From positions 372,001 to 436,000 of the forward strand of contig CBDCYN010000023.1 in the NCBI GenBank assembly GCA_965224205.1: a stretch of DNA of 64,000 nt. The letters run 5' to 3'. A program made the position numbers and the translations under genes. Below, piece by piece: positions 7,908-16,085 of this stretch. Source of the DNA: CBDCYN01 sp965224205 (GTDB lineage Bacteria > Planctomycetota > Phycisphaerae > Phycisphaerales > Phycisphaeraceae). The notes below the pieces were generated by a model, which worked only from the letters and a program-made list of their open reading frames with translations, was not told the DNA's origin and ran no database searches. Numbering within the stretch: the first letter of the stretch is position 1; each line of letters opens with the position of its first letter.

Positions 7908-9008
7908 CTACTCGTCGTATTGGAACGGGATCTTACGCCGTTCGAACTCGACGGGGACCTGCTTCTTTCGTCGGCACGAGCACCTCACCGCGTGGACCAA
8001 CAAGCAGGCGGTGGTGATGATGAACCCCACGGCCATGACCCCGATGATCGGCTCGGTGATGTCGGCGCTGATCCCGGCCATTTTGAACTCGATCACCTCC
8101 CTAGCTACGGCCAGGACCGCGACGATCAGCACGATCCACCCCAGGCCCTTGCGGTGATGGGCCCGCATGAACTGCAACGAGAGGATCATCGAGAACAGGC
8201 AGTACACCACCAGCGACCGGCCGATCTGGACCGCGGCCACGTCGTAAGACCGCTTGAACTGCTCGGTGAACGGCAACCAGTTCACCAGCTGGCTGCGCCC
8301 CGGCGCCTCGGCCGCGCTGGCGACCACGTACCAATACAAGACCAGGATCACATTCGACGCCACGACCAGGAACATAAACACCGGCTTGCGACGCTGACGG
8401 ATCAGGAACTCTTTAAGGTGGTACAACACATACGAAAGCTTGCAGTACGCCTTGAATACCGCTTTTTTTGACAGGCTGCACAGCCCGATCGCGAACATCG
8501 CTCCGGCCAACCCGCCGATGCAATTGGTGACGATATCGTTGAGCGAGCCGACACGCCCCTCCATCAGCCCCTGGGTACACTCAAGCACCCAGCTCAGCAG
8601 AAGGATCGAGCCCAACGCGTACAGCATCTGCCCCGCCCAACGCTTGCCCCGTTTGGCCGCATCTAAACGGAGGAACAACCCCAGCGGGCTGTACAAGACG
8701 ATATTGATCCAAAGATCGTTGACCCAGTTCGGGGTGCCCAGCGATGAGACGTCGTTGTTATCAAAATGAAACCACTGCGGGGCGGTGAACACGCCGATCA
8801 GCCACGACGCCATGTTCCCGGATTGCTTGATCGACTCTTCAAACGAGATGAATTCAAAAGGCACCAGCGTCCCGTAAACGACCAACACCGCCCAGACGCA
8901 GCTCATCGCCCGAGCGTTGATCCACCCGGGCAGTACTTGTTTTTTGGTTTTCGCCTCCGTCGTCGGCGTGACCGGGGCGACCGGAATCGCGACCGCGATA
9001 TTACTCAT
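7908..9008 (-). CDS. VanZ-like family membrane protein
   Basis: A 366-aa integral membrane protein. The central region WVNDLWINIVLYSPLGLFLR, then LLSWVLECTQGL and SLNDIVTNCIGGLAGAMFA match the VanZ-like domain (N..L..PLG followed by E..Q...R...D...N..G). Two further pairs of hydrophobic helices follow (FMFLVVASNVILVLYWYVV; LGWIVLIVAVLAVAREVIEF). VanZ-like proteins are widespread and mostly uncharacterised; teicoplanin resistance applies to only one of them. The start at 9008 has AGGA 8 nt upstream. There are no obvious operon partners. Confidence 0.8.
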   Translation of the reverse strand: MSNIAVAIPVAPVTPTTEAKTKKQVLPGWINARAMSCVWAVLVVYGTLVPFEFISFEESIKQSGNMASWLIGVFTAPQWFHFDNNDVSSLGTPNWVNDLWINIVLYSPLGLFLRLDAAKRGKRWAGQMLYALGSILLLSWVLECTQGLMEGRVGSLNDIVTNCIGGLAGAMFAIGLCSLSKKAVFKAYCKLSYVLYHLKEFLIRQRRKPVFMFLVVASNVILVLYWYVVASAAEAPGRSQLVNWLPFTEQFKRSYDVAAVQIGRSLVVYCLFSMILSLQFMRAHHRKGLGWIVLIVAVLAVAREVIEFKMAGISADITEPIIGVMAVGFIITTACLLVHAVRCSCRRKKQVPVEFERRKIPFQYDE

Positions 9009-9320
9009 CGTGCTTTCCTGCCATCAAAACGCCACTGGCCGTACCGGTGAATCTCCACCCCAGACCGATCTCGGGGCGATGGATCGGTCGATCGATCATT
9101 CCCACCGCCTAACCGGCACGACCAAGAGCCCTGAAACTGCTCACGACCGTCATTTAAAAATACGATATGACAGGACCAGGAGGCCAGCCCAGTCACCCCA
9201 GTGGTTTTATGAACAGCGGTCGCAGGCCGTCAAGATTGGCTAATCGGTATAACCGGGCTGCGGCGGTCGTACCCGAGTGCCGTGGGTTTCGTATCAACCG
9301 CCCGTCCAACAAGAGAAACA
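9009..9320. other. 312-bp intergenic region, nothing recognised
   Basis: No gene, strong hairpin or known repeat was found. It separates two minus-strand genes. AGGACCAGGAGG at about 9171-9182 resembles a ribosome-binding site, but no credible frame follows. Confidence 0.4.
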
Positions 9321-9923
9321 TTATTCCCGCGCTAACGCGTAGAACCCCTTGCCAGCGCGCTTAAGTTTGCCCTGATCGACCAGTTGCTCCCATACCGCCT
9401 GGGGGTATTGGTTAGGCGGAACGATCGCCACCACCGCAGAGCGCTTACCGCCCGAAAGTGGTCCCACTCCCAGGCGCGACTCCTCGTCGAGCCGGGTGAG
9501 CTTGAGGCGCTTGCGGAACGCTTTCATCGCCCGTTTGAGGACCGCCGGGTCGTTGGGGTCCATCGGTGCCTGCGGCGACGCGGCGGCGGCTGGGGCAGCG
9601 ACGCGGGGGGGAGCGGACCCTGTGGCGTGGGTCGGCGGGCCCGTTGGGCGTTTGCCGCCTGCAACGAGCTGATTGACCAGCCGCGTCAGCGCCGTGACGT
9701 CACGGTCGACCAAGAGTTTTTCAGCGGCTTGAACATCGGCACCGCTGTGCTTCAAGGCCTTGGCCACCCGGTCCCAGAGCCGGGCGGCTTGCTTGGGATC
9801 GTCGCAGACGAACAGGTCCGACACCAGCTGCTCGAGGTTCGCAATCGCCAGCGTGTCGCGGTGTTCGTAGTAGCGTTTGACCGCCCCCTGTTGGTAGCGC
9901 GACAGATCTTGTCCCTTGGCCAT
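9321..9923 (-). CDS. conserved hypothetical protein (planctomycete type)
   Basis: A 200-aa protein of unknown function. The N-terminal half is helical and charged (MAKGQDLSRYQQGAVKRYYE; LEQLVSDLFVCDD; ALKHSGADVQAAEKLL). A Pro/Ala linker (PTGPPTHATGSAPP, AAPAAAAS) leads to a C-terminal block FRKRLKLTRLDEESRLG followed by QYPQAVWEQLVDQGKL and GFYALA, which looks like a small winged-helix-like module. The frame extends to 9944, but AGGAGG 6 nt upstream fixes the start at 9923. No transmembrane segment. Function not assigned. Confidence 0.75.
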   Translation of the reverse strand: MAKGQDLSRYQQGAVKRYYEHRDTLAIANLEQLVSDLFVCDDPKQAARLWDRVAKALKHSGADVQAAEKLLVDRDVTALTRLVNQLVAGGKRPTGPPTHATGSAPPRVAAPAAAASPQAPMDPNDPAVLKRAMKAFRKRLKLTRLDEESRLGVGPLSGGKRSAVVAIVPPNQYPQAVWEQLVDQGKLKRAGKGFYALARE

Positions 9924-10354
9924 GATTTGCCTCCTGGTCAACACATCCTATAGGGTTATCAAACGAGATGCATGCACCGCTTGGGGATCGGGTATACCCC
10001 TTCCGGATGAAACGGTGGCACGATCCGTAGACTCGGCAAGGGTATCATCAGGGACTATGCCATCTGCAACGCGGTGTATCGGGTACGCGATGTATAAACA
10101 AGATCTTCGGGTGGTCCTGCATAGCGGGATCGATGCAGGCTCTGGCTGCGGGCTGGCAGCACGCAGCTGGGTGGAGTGGCTTCCTCATCCTCATCTCTAG
10201 AGGACCTCAAGCTTCGATCGCCTCATGAAGATCACAACACCACAATGGGAATGGTGCCCTTGGCGAAACTCGCTACCTTAGATACATTCTTATCGGATCA
10301 GGTGCTGGGCTTACATATGATCAGGGTTGGTGTGTTGGTGTGAGGACAAACTTC
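9924..10354. other. 431-bp intergenic region containing a 105-bp repeat copy
   Basis: Between divergent genes. One copy of the dispersed 105-bp element lies at 9993-10096. The remaining 250 bp before the phospholipase gene show no recognisable element. Confidence 0.5.
9993..10096 (+). repeat. dispersed ~105-bp structured element, copy 1
   Basis: It starts TATACCCCTTCCGGATGA and ends near GTACGCGATGTATA, with GGCACGATCCGTAGACTCGGC and AACGCGGTGTAT inside. CGGAT and ATCCG can pair around a 14-nt loop (left hairpin). The right hairpin has the conserved GAT loop but a one-base gap in the stem. Confidence 0.75.
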
Positions 10355-11602
10355 ATGAATGAGAAGATCCGATCGCTAGCGGCGATCGTTTCGTTTTTAT
10401 ACTTAGCGCCGCTAGCCTACGGTCAGGGTCAATCCCCGGCGGTGGTGTTTGCGGCGCCAACCGCGACCGTAACCGCTGGCGGCACCGCCCAGCTGTGGCT
10501 CAACGCTCTCAACCCCACGGGCCAACCCCTGGCGTGGCGGTTCCCCAGTGCCATCGCTTGTCGGCTGGCTTCGGGCACGACGACCGAGAGCGGGTTACTG
10601 GTCCTACAACCCGGCGCCGACGCGGGGCGGGTCGTGATCGTTCCCGGGGGGTTTGCACGCCGTCAGTACACGTTAGCGATCCCGATCTCGATGACCGGGC
10701 AGGTCATGGTCGAAGCCAAGGGCCTCGACGCGGGCCACGTGGTGTTAGAAGTCGTCTCCGCGGCTGCGGCGCAAGAGGAACCGCCGCCCCAGAAGCGGCA
10801 CAGGGACGTCCTAACCCGATTCCTCGATGAAGGCCGGGTGGAGGAGCAAACCCCGTACGCCTACGACCCGATCCAGTTTTTCAAGGACCACCTGTACGGC
10901 TACGAGCCGTTCTACTTCCTGGCCGGCCCGAAAGACCCGAAGATCAAGTTCCAGATTAGCTTCAAGTACCAGCTGTTTAACCACGACGGGGCGTTAGCTA
11001 ACATGTTGCCGGCGCTCAAAGGGGTCCACTTCGCCTACACGCAGACCTCGCTCTGGGACGTGGGCTCGGCATCGGCCCCGTTTTTTGATAGCAGCTACAT
11101 GCCCGAGCTCCTCTACGAATGGCAGCGAGTCCTCGGCAGCGGTCCCGACGACGTGTTCCGGCTCGACCTCCAGGGCGGGATCCGGCACGAATCCAACGGC
11201 AAGGGCGACATCGATTCGCGTTCCCTCAACATCGTTTACGTGCGGCCGACCGTGGTCCTGGGCCCCGACGACGGCTTTCAGTTCACCATCCAGCCCAGGG
11301 TCTGGTTCTACGTTGCCAGTGTCGAAGGTAACCCGGACATCGCCGACTTCCGCGGCTACGCCGACCTACGGGCGATCATCGGCTGGAAGCGAGGGTTGCA
11401 GCTCTCGGCCCTGGGGCGGATCGGCAACGACGGCGACAACGAAAGCCTCCAGCTGGACCTGACCTACCCCTTAATGAACCTGTTTTCCCACTCCAGCGCG
11501 GTGTATGCGCATGTCCAATACTTCACCGGCTTCGGCGAGAGCCTGCTACGGTACAACGAAAGCAGCTCATCCCTCCGTTTCGGGGTATCGATCTTCCGGT
11601 AG
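10355..11602 (+). CDS. pldA: outer-membrane phospholipase A1 (OMPLA/PldA family)
   Basis: A 415-aa exported protein. The signal peptide is MNEKIRSLAAIVSFLYLAPLAYG. The N-terminal 115 residues look like an all-beta, Ig-like domain (VTAGGTAQLWLNALNP), absent from the E. coli enzyme. The C-terminal 230 residues match OMPLA: LAGPKDPKIKFQISFKY, then GGIRHESNGKGD with the catalytic His278-x-Ser280 and Asn281, then SRSLNIVYVRP, where the Ca2+-site/dimer serine lies in OMPLA, and a terminal Phe-x-Arg strand typical of outer-membrane barrels. OMPLA hydrolyses phospholipids that reach the outer leaflet. A GTG 15 nt upstream is possible, but GAGGA before 10355 favours this ATG. It implies a true outer membrane. 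Confidence 0.88.
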   Translation: MNEKIRSLAAIVSFLYLAPLAYGQGQSPAVVFAAPTATVTAGGTAQLWLNALNPTGQPLAWRFPSAIACRLASGTTTESGLLVLQPGADAGRVVIVPGGFARRQYTLAIPISMTGQVMVEAKGLDAGHVVLEVVSAAAAQEEPPPQKRHRDVLTRFLDEGRVEEQTPYAYDPIQFFKDHLYGYEPFYFLAGPKDPKIKFQISFKYQLFNHDGALANMLPALKGVHFAYTQTSLWDVGSASAPFFDSSYMPELLYEWQRVLGSGPDDVFRLDLQGGIRHESNGKGDIDSRSLNIVYVRPTVVLGPDDGFQFTIQPRVWFYVASVEGNPDIADFRGYADLRAIIGWKRGLQLSALGRIGNDGDNESLQLDLTYPLMNLFSHSSAVYAHVQYFTGFGESLLRYNESSSSLRFGVSIFR

Positions 11603-11632
11603 CGCGATCGTGGATCCTACGGGGCCGGTCCA

Positions 11633-12619
11633 TCATTTTAGATTCGCCGCGGTAAAATTCGGGCCCGGGTCGTGAGCGGTCCATTGGCTGGCGCGCCCGT
11701 ACCGGGCTTGGTACGCCTGCCATAGCTCGAACCAGTAAGCGAGAAATTGATACGGCGCGTATCGGTCGTAATGGGCTTCGATACGGGCGTGCAGCTTCCG
11801 TGGGTTGCCGTCGGGGGTCACGCCGTGGACCTGGCGGAAGTGTCGGTAAGTCTCGGTGTCGATCGCTAGCCGGTCGTACCGCCCCAACAACTGACATAAA
11901 TTCGCCGCGGCGTACGGGCCGATCCCGTGGATCTTCAGCAGTTCGTCGTAGACCTCTTGGGTCGGCCGGCTCGTATCTTCAAACCAGTTCAGGTCGAGAT
12001 CGCCACGTATCACCCGCCGTGCAAGGTCGACGATCCGCTGGGCGCGGTAGCCGACCTTGCAGCGTCGTTTAAGCGCGTCGACGCGCACACGGGCGAGCTG
12101 TAGAGGTGTCGGGAACGCCCCGTGTCCGATTTGATCGCAGAGAAGCTGGTTCATCCGCATGGTGTTGGGCCAAGTCACATTGCAGCCGGTGATCGTCTTG
12201 ACCATGTCCTCGAAAAGACTGGGGGAGCGGAACAGGCAGCCAAACTTCGCCCGACGCGATTGAAGGTGGAGGCGATACCAAGGCTCGAAGTCCTCGTCGA
12301 GACGAAGCATCCGGGCCATCTGTTGGCGTAACGCGGCGGCTTCGGTTCGGGTGACGCGTAGATCGCAGCGGATGCGTATCGTGGGCTTACCGATGGAGCT
12401 TCGATCGATTCTCTTCCGAACCTCAGCTTGGCGTGCGGGTTGATCGGTCACGGTATGGACGACACGACTATCCTCACCACGTAGCGGGCGATGGAGGTGT
12501 CGCTTCACCGGGTCCCAGCCATTCGGCGCCAACAAGAAATAACCGTAGCTGCACACCGCCCGTGGGAGGTTAAAACCACGTGGGACAGCAAGGGTAAGGA
12601 TCGATCCGGTCTGGCTCAC
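11633..12619 (-). CDS. HhH-GPD DNA-3-methyladenine glycosylase-like protein (AlkA/OGG type)
   Basis: A 328-aa protein. The C-terminal half carries the helix-hairpin-helix-GPD core: LLKIHGIGPYAAANLCQLLG followed by RLAIDTE, with the catalytic Asp in the usual place after the hairpin. Upstream, FEDMVKTITGCNVTW matches the E-x-x-I..Q/N segment of AlkA/Ogg1-like enzymes. It excises damaged bases in base-excision repair; substrate range is not predictable. There is no Cys cluster, so this is not the iron-sulfur subtype. The GTG start at 12619 overlaps the stop of the amidotransferase gene by 4 nt (GTGA), so the two are probably translationally coupled. Its 3' end converges on pldA. Confidence 0.82.
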   Translation of the reverse strand: MSQTGSILTLAVPRGFNLPRAVCSYGYFLLAPNGWDPVKRHLHRPLRGEDSRVVHTVTDQPARQAEVRKRIDRSSIGKPTIRIRCDLRVTRTEAAALRQQMARMLRLDEDFEPWYRLHLQSRRAKFGCLFRSPSLFEDMVKTITGCNVTWPNTMRMNQLLCDQIGHGAFPTPLQLARVRVDALKRRCKVGYRAQRIVDLARRVIRGDLDLNWFEDTSRPTQEVYDELLKIHGIGPYAAANLCQLLGRYDRLAIDTETYRHFRQVHGVTPDGNPRKLHARIEAHYDRYAPYQFLAYWFELWQAYQARYGRASQWTAHDPGPNFTAANLK

Positions 12620-13326
12620 CGGTGCGCGACCGCGAACAGGTTCATCTCTAATGCCCGTGAGACACGGTCCCCGAGGCGGCGGTAGTCGTCGTAATACCGA
12701 TTCGCTTCATTGAGGATCTGATCCGCTGACGACCCCGCCTGGGTCACCATGGGGTCTTGGGCCATGGCTTTGAGGTCGTCAAGATCCCACTCGAAATGGT
12801 ATTGGAACGCGTAGGTCGTTAGACCCACCCTGAACGCCTGGTGGCGACACGCCGGGGAGCTAGCCAGGGGCGTCGAGCCCGGGGGCAGGTCGGTGACTTC
12901 TTGGCCGTGGAGGTGGAACTGGACGGACTGCTGGCCGACGCCGGCGAAGATCGGATCGGTCGTTCCGGGGAACGAGAGGGTCACCGGATGCCAGCCGACT
13001 TCGGGCTGGTCCATCGCCGCGACCTGCCCGCCCAACGCCGCGGCGATCAATTGGGCACCCAAGCACACCCCGACGATCGGCACGTCGGCCTCATGAGCGT
13101 TGCGGATATACTCGGTTCCGCGTTCGAGCCATGGGTAACGGTCCGCTTGATCCACGTTCATCGGCCCGCCCATGACGATCAGACCGTCGACGTCGTCGAG
13201 GTCGGGAGGGATCAGGTCGCCCTCATGTAGAGACACGACCCGTAGTCGGTGGCCGCGCTGCTGGAGGATCGTGCCCAGGCAGGCGGTATCTTCGCCGGCG
13301 ATGTGCTCAAAAACCAGAATACTCAT
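12616..13326 (-). CDS. class I glutamine amidotransferase-like protein
   Basis: A 236-aa GATase1-fold protein. The nucleophile elbow is GVCLGAQ, and the catalytic His is in FQYHFEW, with Glu two residues on. GLIVMGGPMNV is the oxyanion loop typical of stand-alone GMP-synthase-like amidotransferases. There is no synthetase domain, so the acceptor is unknown. ATG 13326 is preferred over the upstream frame because GAGGG lies 8 nt before it. It is the first gene of a two-gene unit with the glycosylase. Confidence 0.85.
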   Translation of the reverse strand: MSILVFEHIAGEDTACLGTILQQRGHRLRVVSLHEGDLIPPDLDDVDGLIVMGGPMNVDQADRYPWLERGTEYIRNAHEADVPIVGVCLGAQLIAAALGGQVAAMDQPEVGWHPVTLSFPGTTDPIFAGVGQQSVQFHLHGQEVTDLPPGSTPLASSPACRHQAFRVGLTTYAFQYHFEWDLDDLKAMAQDPMVTQAGSSADQILNEANRYYDDYRRLGDRVSRALEMNLFAVAHR

Positions 13327-13420
13327 GCGGCAGCCCTCTGGGGTAATCGGGTCTTGGCCATGGGCGACGCCACGGCACGAAAACAAGGCATGGATTATAC
13401 GCGACGGGTGTCGCTGTCGG

Positions 13421-13426
13421 TATACT
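13421..13426 (+). promoter_or_regulatory. -10-like TATACT, leaderless start
   Basis: TATACT ends 7 nt before the ATG at 13434 and no ribosome-binding site is present, so transcription would begin at or next to the start codon. Confidence 0.45.
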
Positions 13427-13433
13427 GTTGGTC

Positions 13434-14073
13434 ATGTCGCAGCCCCTGACGGTGATCCTCTCCAACGGCGGCATCCGCAGCCTGGTCGCGGCCGCGAGTG
13501 TGTTGACGGCTTCTCCCCGTCCAGTGGGGGTATTTCTCCAAGTCAGCGACGGGCGGGTGATGGCGAAGTTCCGTTACAACTACGTCCAGAAGCTAGCCAA
13601 ACACTTTGGGATCGACCAGGTCCTCGAGTGGCACCAGCCAAGGGTCGCCAGCGGGCGGGTTGACCGAACGAAGGGTCAGGGTTCCTCGCAGTCTAAGCAC
13701 GAACGGGTTCGGCTGCTGTTTGCGGCGGTGTCGCAGGCGAGCGATTTAGGGGCCGACCGGCTGGTATGGCCCGTGCAGGTCGACGCGGACGTGGACGCCG
13801 CGAGCCGGATCACCGAACAGGCCGTGCTGCTGTCCCACATGCTTGAGCTGGATCACGCCCCCGCTGCCGATGATTGAAACCCCGCTGCTGGAGCTGACCG
13901 ATCAACAGGTCGTCGAGCTGGGCGGTCAACTGGACGTACCGTGGAAACTGGCGTGGTCGTGCCAGTTCCACGGGGATAAGCCCTGCCGTGTCTGCGACCC
14001 GTGCCGGCGGCGCCAGCGCGCGTTCGACGCCGCGGGCGTGATCGACCCCGTGCTGGCGGTGACCCAGCCATGA
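13434..14073 (+). CDS. QueC-like 7-cyano-7-deazaguanine synthase family protein, single-base frameshift
   Basis: Residues 1-145 start MSQPLTVILSNGGIRSLVAA, an ATP-pyrophosphatase-type loop with unusual SNGGIRS in place of SGGxDS. The second part, in the +1 frame, reads IETPLLELTDQQVVELGG, then WSCQF-HGDKPCRVCDPC, the QueC zinc ligands, and RRRQRAFDAAG. Removing one C from the C5 run at 13858-13862 joins them as HAPLPMIETPLLEL and gives 212 aa, normal for the family. QueC makes preQ0 for queuosine or archaeosine, but the altered P-loop leaves activity in doubt. No queD/E/F is nearby. There is no Shine-Dalgarno; TATACT lies 7 nt before the ATG, suggesting a leaderless mRNA. Confidence 0.7.
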
Positions 14074-14166
14074 TCGCGCGTGATCATCAAGCGGTGCCGA
14101 CACAACGGGCGTGGCTGGGCTACCCTCGCTGCCAGCGGCGTGACAGAGCTGGGGCGCTGCGCAGGT

Positions 14167-14245
14167 TCAAGGATCCGCGTCGCGTATTAAAACACCACGA
14201 CGGAAATCACATCGACCCCCGGGGGATTCCCATGCCGCGGCCGTT
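14167..14245 (-). repeat. dispersed structured element, partial copy
   Basis: Read on minus, it keeps the right two-thirds of the family: GCCGCGGCATGGGAATC, GTCGTGGTG and the terminal AATACGCGACGCGGAT, where the stem CGC/GCG is intact and the loop is GAC. The left end (TATACCC...) is not recognisable. Lies in the 272-bp gap downstream of the QueC-like gene. Confidence 0.5.
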
Positions 14246-14288
14246 AGGGTGTAGTTTCTTCTTTTCACACCGCAGGCTGACAACAAAA

Positions 14289-14312
14289 ACCGCTCACGGT
14301 CGCGGCTCACGG
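14289..14312 (-). repeat. short GC-rich interspersed repeat, shortened copy
   Basis: On minus it reads TGAGCCGCGACCGTGAGCGG followed by TTTTTG. It matches the family core, but GGGA is missing between GTGA and GCGG. The other copies are at 45538, 49748, 54119 and 57791. Confidence 0.55.
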
Positions 14313-14345
14313 AGGGGCTCACCAAAATTTGAACCTGACGAAGCC

Positions 14346-14780
14346 CTACGACCCCTGCAACGACTCCAAAATCAGCTTCAGGGTCATGGGGATCACGATA
14401 GCCAGGGCTGATAGAGCCACCGCGATCGCCTTGATCACGTACCCCCGCCGGCACGCAGCCGCACCGGTGACCACGGCCGTGTCTCGGACCACAGCCATCC
14501 CCGGGGGCGGGAATCTTTGTGCCGTAATCATCCGCGTGCCGACCCGCCAAAGGTAGACCCCCCCGAGGCACAGGGGCACCGAGAACACCGCCGCGAAAAC
14601 GTTGATCGTCAGACGCAGTCGGTCGATCGCCCGTTGAGGGTCGCTACCCGACCCCGCGATCAGATCCGCTCGGTAGATCTCCATCATGTAGATCAGCGGA
14701 GCGCCGATACCCATCACCACAAGGAACCACAGTATCGCGTTCTTGCGGGCGGCGGGGTCGGCTTGTTGAATCTCGACCAT
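14346..14780 (-). CDS. small two-to-three-helix membrane protein, unknown
   Basis: A 144-aa protein with a cytoplasmic N-terminus (MVEIQQADPAARKN) and three hydrophobic segments (ILWFLVVMGIGAPLIYMM; LTINVFAAVFSVPLCLGGVYLW; YVIKAIAVALSALAIVIPMTLKLIL). Between the second and third lies RMITAQRFPPPGMAVVRDT. The frame continues upstream to 14828, but GAGGGG before 14780 favours this start. No family was recognised. Placed alone between repeats and the oxidoreductase gene. Confidence 0.7.
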   Translation of the reverse strand: MVEIQQADPAARKNAILWFLVVMGIGAPLIYMMEIYRADLIAGSGSDPQRAIDRLRLTINVFAAVFSVPLCLGGVYLWRVGTRMITAQRFPPPGMAVVRDTAVVTGAAACRRGYVIKAIAVALSALAIVIPMTLKLILESLQGS

Positions 14781-14969
14781 AAACGGGTGCCCCTCACAAC
14801 GACATGACCGGGCTAGCGACGATCTCAAACGGTCATCGCGAGATCGAGGGCCGTCGGCACGGCCGCCGCCAAACCCTCTTTCCTCATCATTTGGTATATC
14901 GGTGTGAATCGCATCGCGTATAACCGGCCAACGGATAACGGAGGGGTCCTGTGCACCCCCGACCCCACG

Positions 14970-16028
14970 TCACACCGACAAGCCGGCCAAGCCTTCCCAG
15001 TGATGAGACCGCAGCGATGCGATGATGCGCTGGGCCGCGTCGACCGCCACGAACCCGGCCTCCGCGTCGACCAGAGGCCGCCCCCCCCGCCGCACCGTGT
15101 CTAGGAAGTGTTGGAGCTGGGCAGTGAGCGGGTCCGGGTCGTGGTCGCCGCCCATGGTCAGCTCGTCGATCTGCACCAATTGGGAGTAGTCGACGTCAGC
15201 CAGATCCGCCCCATCGGATAGCTGCTGCCGCACCCCGGCTAGGACGTCGGCGTTCTCAGACTTGCGGATCAGGATCCCGCTGCGGCGGGCGTAGTCGAGG
15301 CTCACGTAAGCGTCTTCGCTAAACAACCTGAACCGGCGATCGGTCTTCAGCGCCAGCCGGCTAGCCGTGAGATTCGCCACGCACCCAGAGGCGAACTGTA
15401 ATCGGGCGTTGGCCACGTCTTCGTGTTTGCCCAAGACCGCCACCCCCGCCGCGTCGACTTTCTCTAGCGGTGAACGCGCCAGGGTCAACACGATATCCAG
15501 GTCGTGGATCATCATGTCCATCACCACGCCGATATCGAGAGAACGGAAGGTCATCGGGCTCACGCGGTGCACTTCCATGAATCGGGGGGTCAAACTCAGA
15601 TCCGCGACCGCGCGCACCGCTGGGTTGAACCGTTCGGTGTGCCCGACTTGTAAGGTCGCCCCGTGCTTGGCGGCCAGTGCCGCGATCGTCCGGGCTTCCT
15701 GAGTCGTCGGAGCTAGGGGCTTCTCGATCAGGCACGCGATCCCGCGTTGGATGAAAGGCCGGGCCGCTTCCTCGTGGAGCACGGTCGGCACCGCGATGCT
15801 AGCCGCGGCCAGATCCGGGTGATCGGCTAGCAGTTGATCGACACTGGCCGTCGACGCGCACCCCAGTTCTTGTGCCAGGGTTTGAGCGCGTTGGACATCT
15901 TCATCGACCACCGCGACGAGGTCTGCTTCCGGGATCTGCTGATACACCCTCGCGTGACGCTGGCCCATGCGTCCCACGCCCACGACCGCCACCTTCACCG
16001 CGTCACTGACTGGATCCATACCGTTCAT
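14970..16028 (-). CDS. Gfo/Idh/MocA-family NAD(P)-dependent oxidoreductase
   Basis: About 352 aa. An N-terminal Rossmann fold opens with VKVAVVGVGRMGQRHARVY (GxGxxG). The family signature EKP is in CLIEKPLAPTTQEA, with the usual sugar-site HTERFNP and DMMIHDLDIVL in the C-terminal alpha/beta domain. These enzymes oxidise or reduce sugars and their nucleotide derivatives. A role in lipid A or surface sugar synthesis (GnnA-like) is possible, but nothing specific shows it. In-frame starts exist at 16055, 16028 and 16019, none with a strong ribosome-binding site; 16028 is chosen to leave room for the divergent pdxA promoter. Confidence 0.85.
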   Translation of the reverse strand: MNGMDPVSDAVKVAVVGVGRMGQRHARVYQQIPEADLVAVVDEDVQRAQTLAQELGCASTASVDQLLADHPDLAAASIAVPTVLHEEAARPFIQRGIACLIEKPLAPTTQEARTIAALAAKHGATLQVGHTERFNPAVRAVADLSLTPRFMEVHRVSPMTFRSLDIGVVMDMMIHDLDIVLTLARSPLEKVDAAGVAVLGKHEDVANARLQFASGCVANLTASRLALKTDRRFRLFSEDAYVSLDYARRSGILIRKSENADVLAGVRQQLSDGADLADVDYSQLVQIDELTMGGDHDPDPLTAQLQHFLDTVRRGGRPLVDAEAGFVAVDAAQRIIASLRSHHWEGLAGLSV

Positions 16029-16085
16029 GGTACCGGCCCTAGCCCGAGGCATCACGGCGTGGGCCCCGGCTGTTACTATGAAAGT

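Noticed and set aside
14001..14411. 136-codon plus frame after the QueC-like gene
   Set aside because: It runs through two repeat copies and has Arg/Pro-rich shadow composition.
14900..14945. GCATCGCGTATAA resembling the right end of the 105-bp element
   Set aside because: About 13 bases only; no inner GACGCGGTA block.
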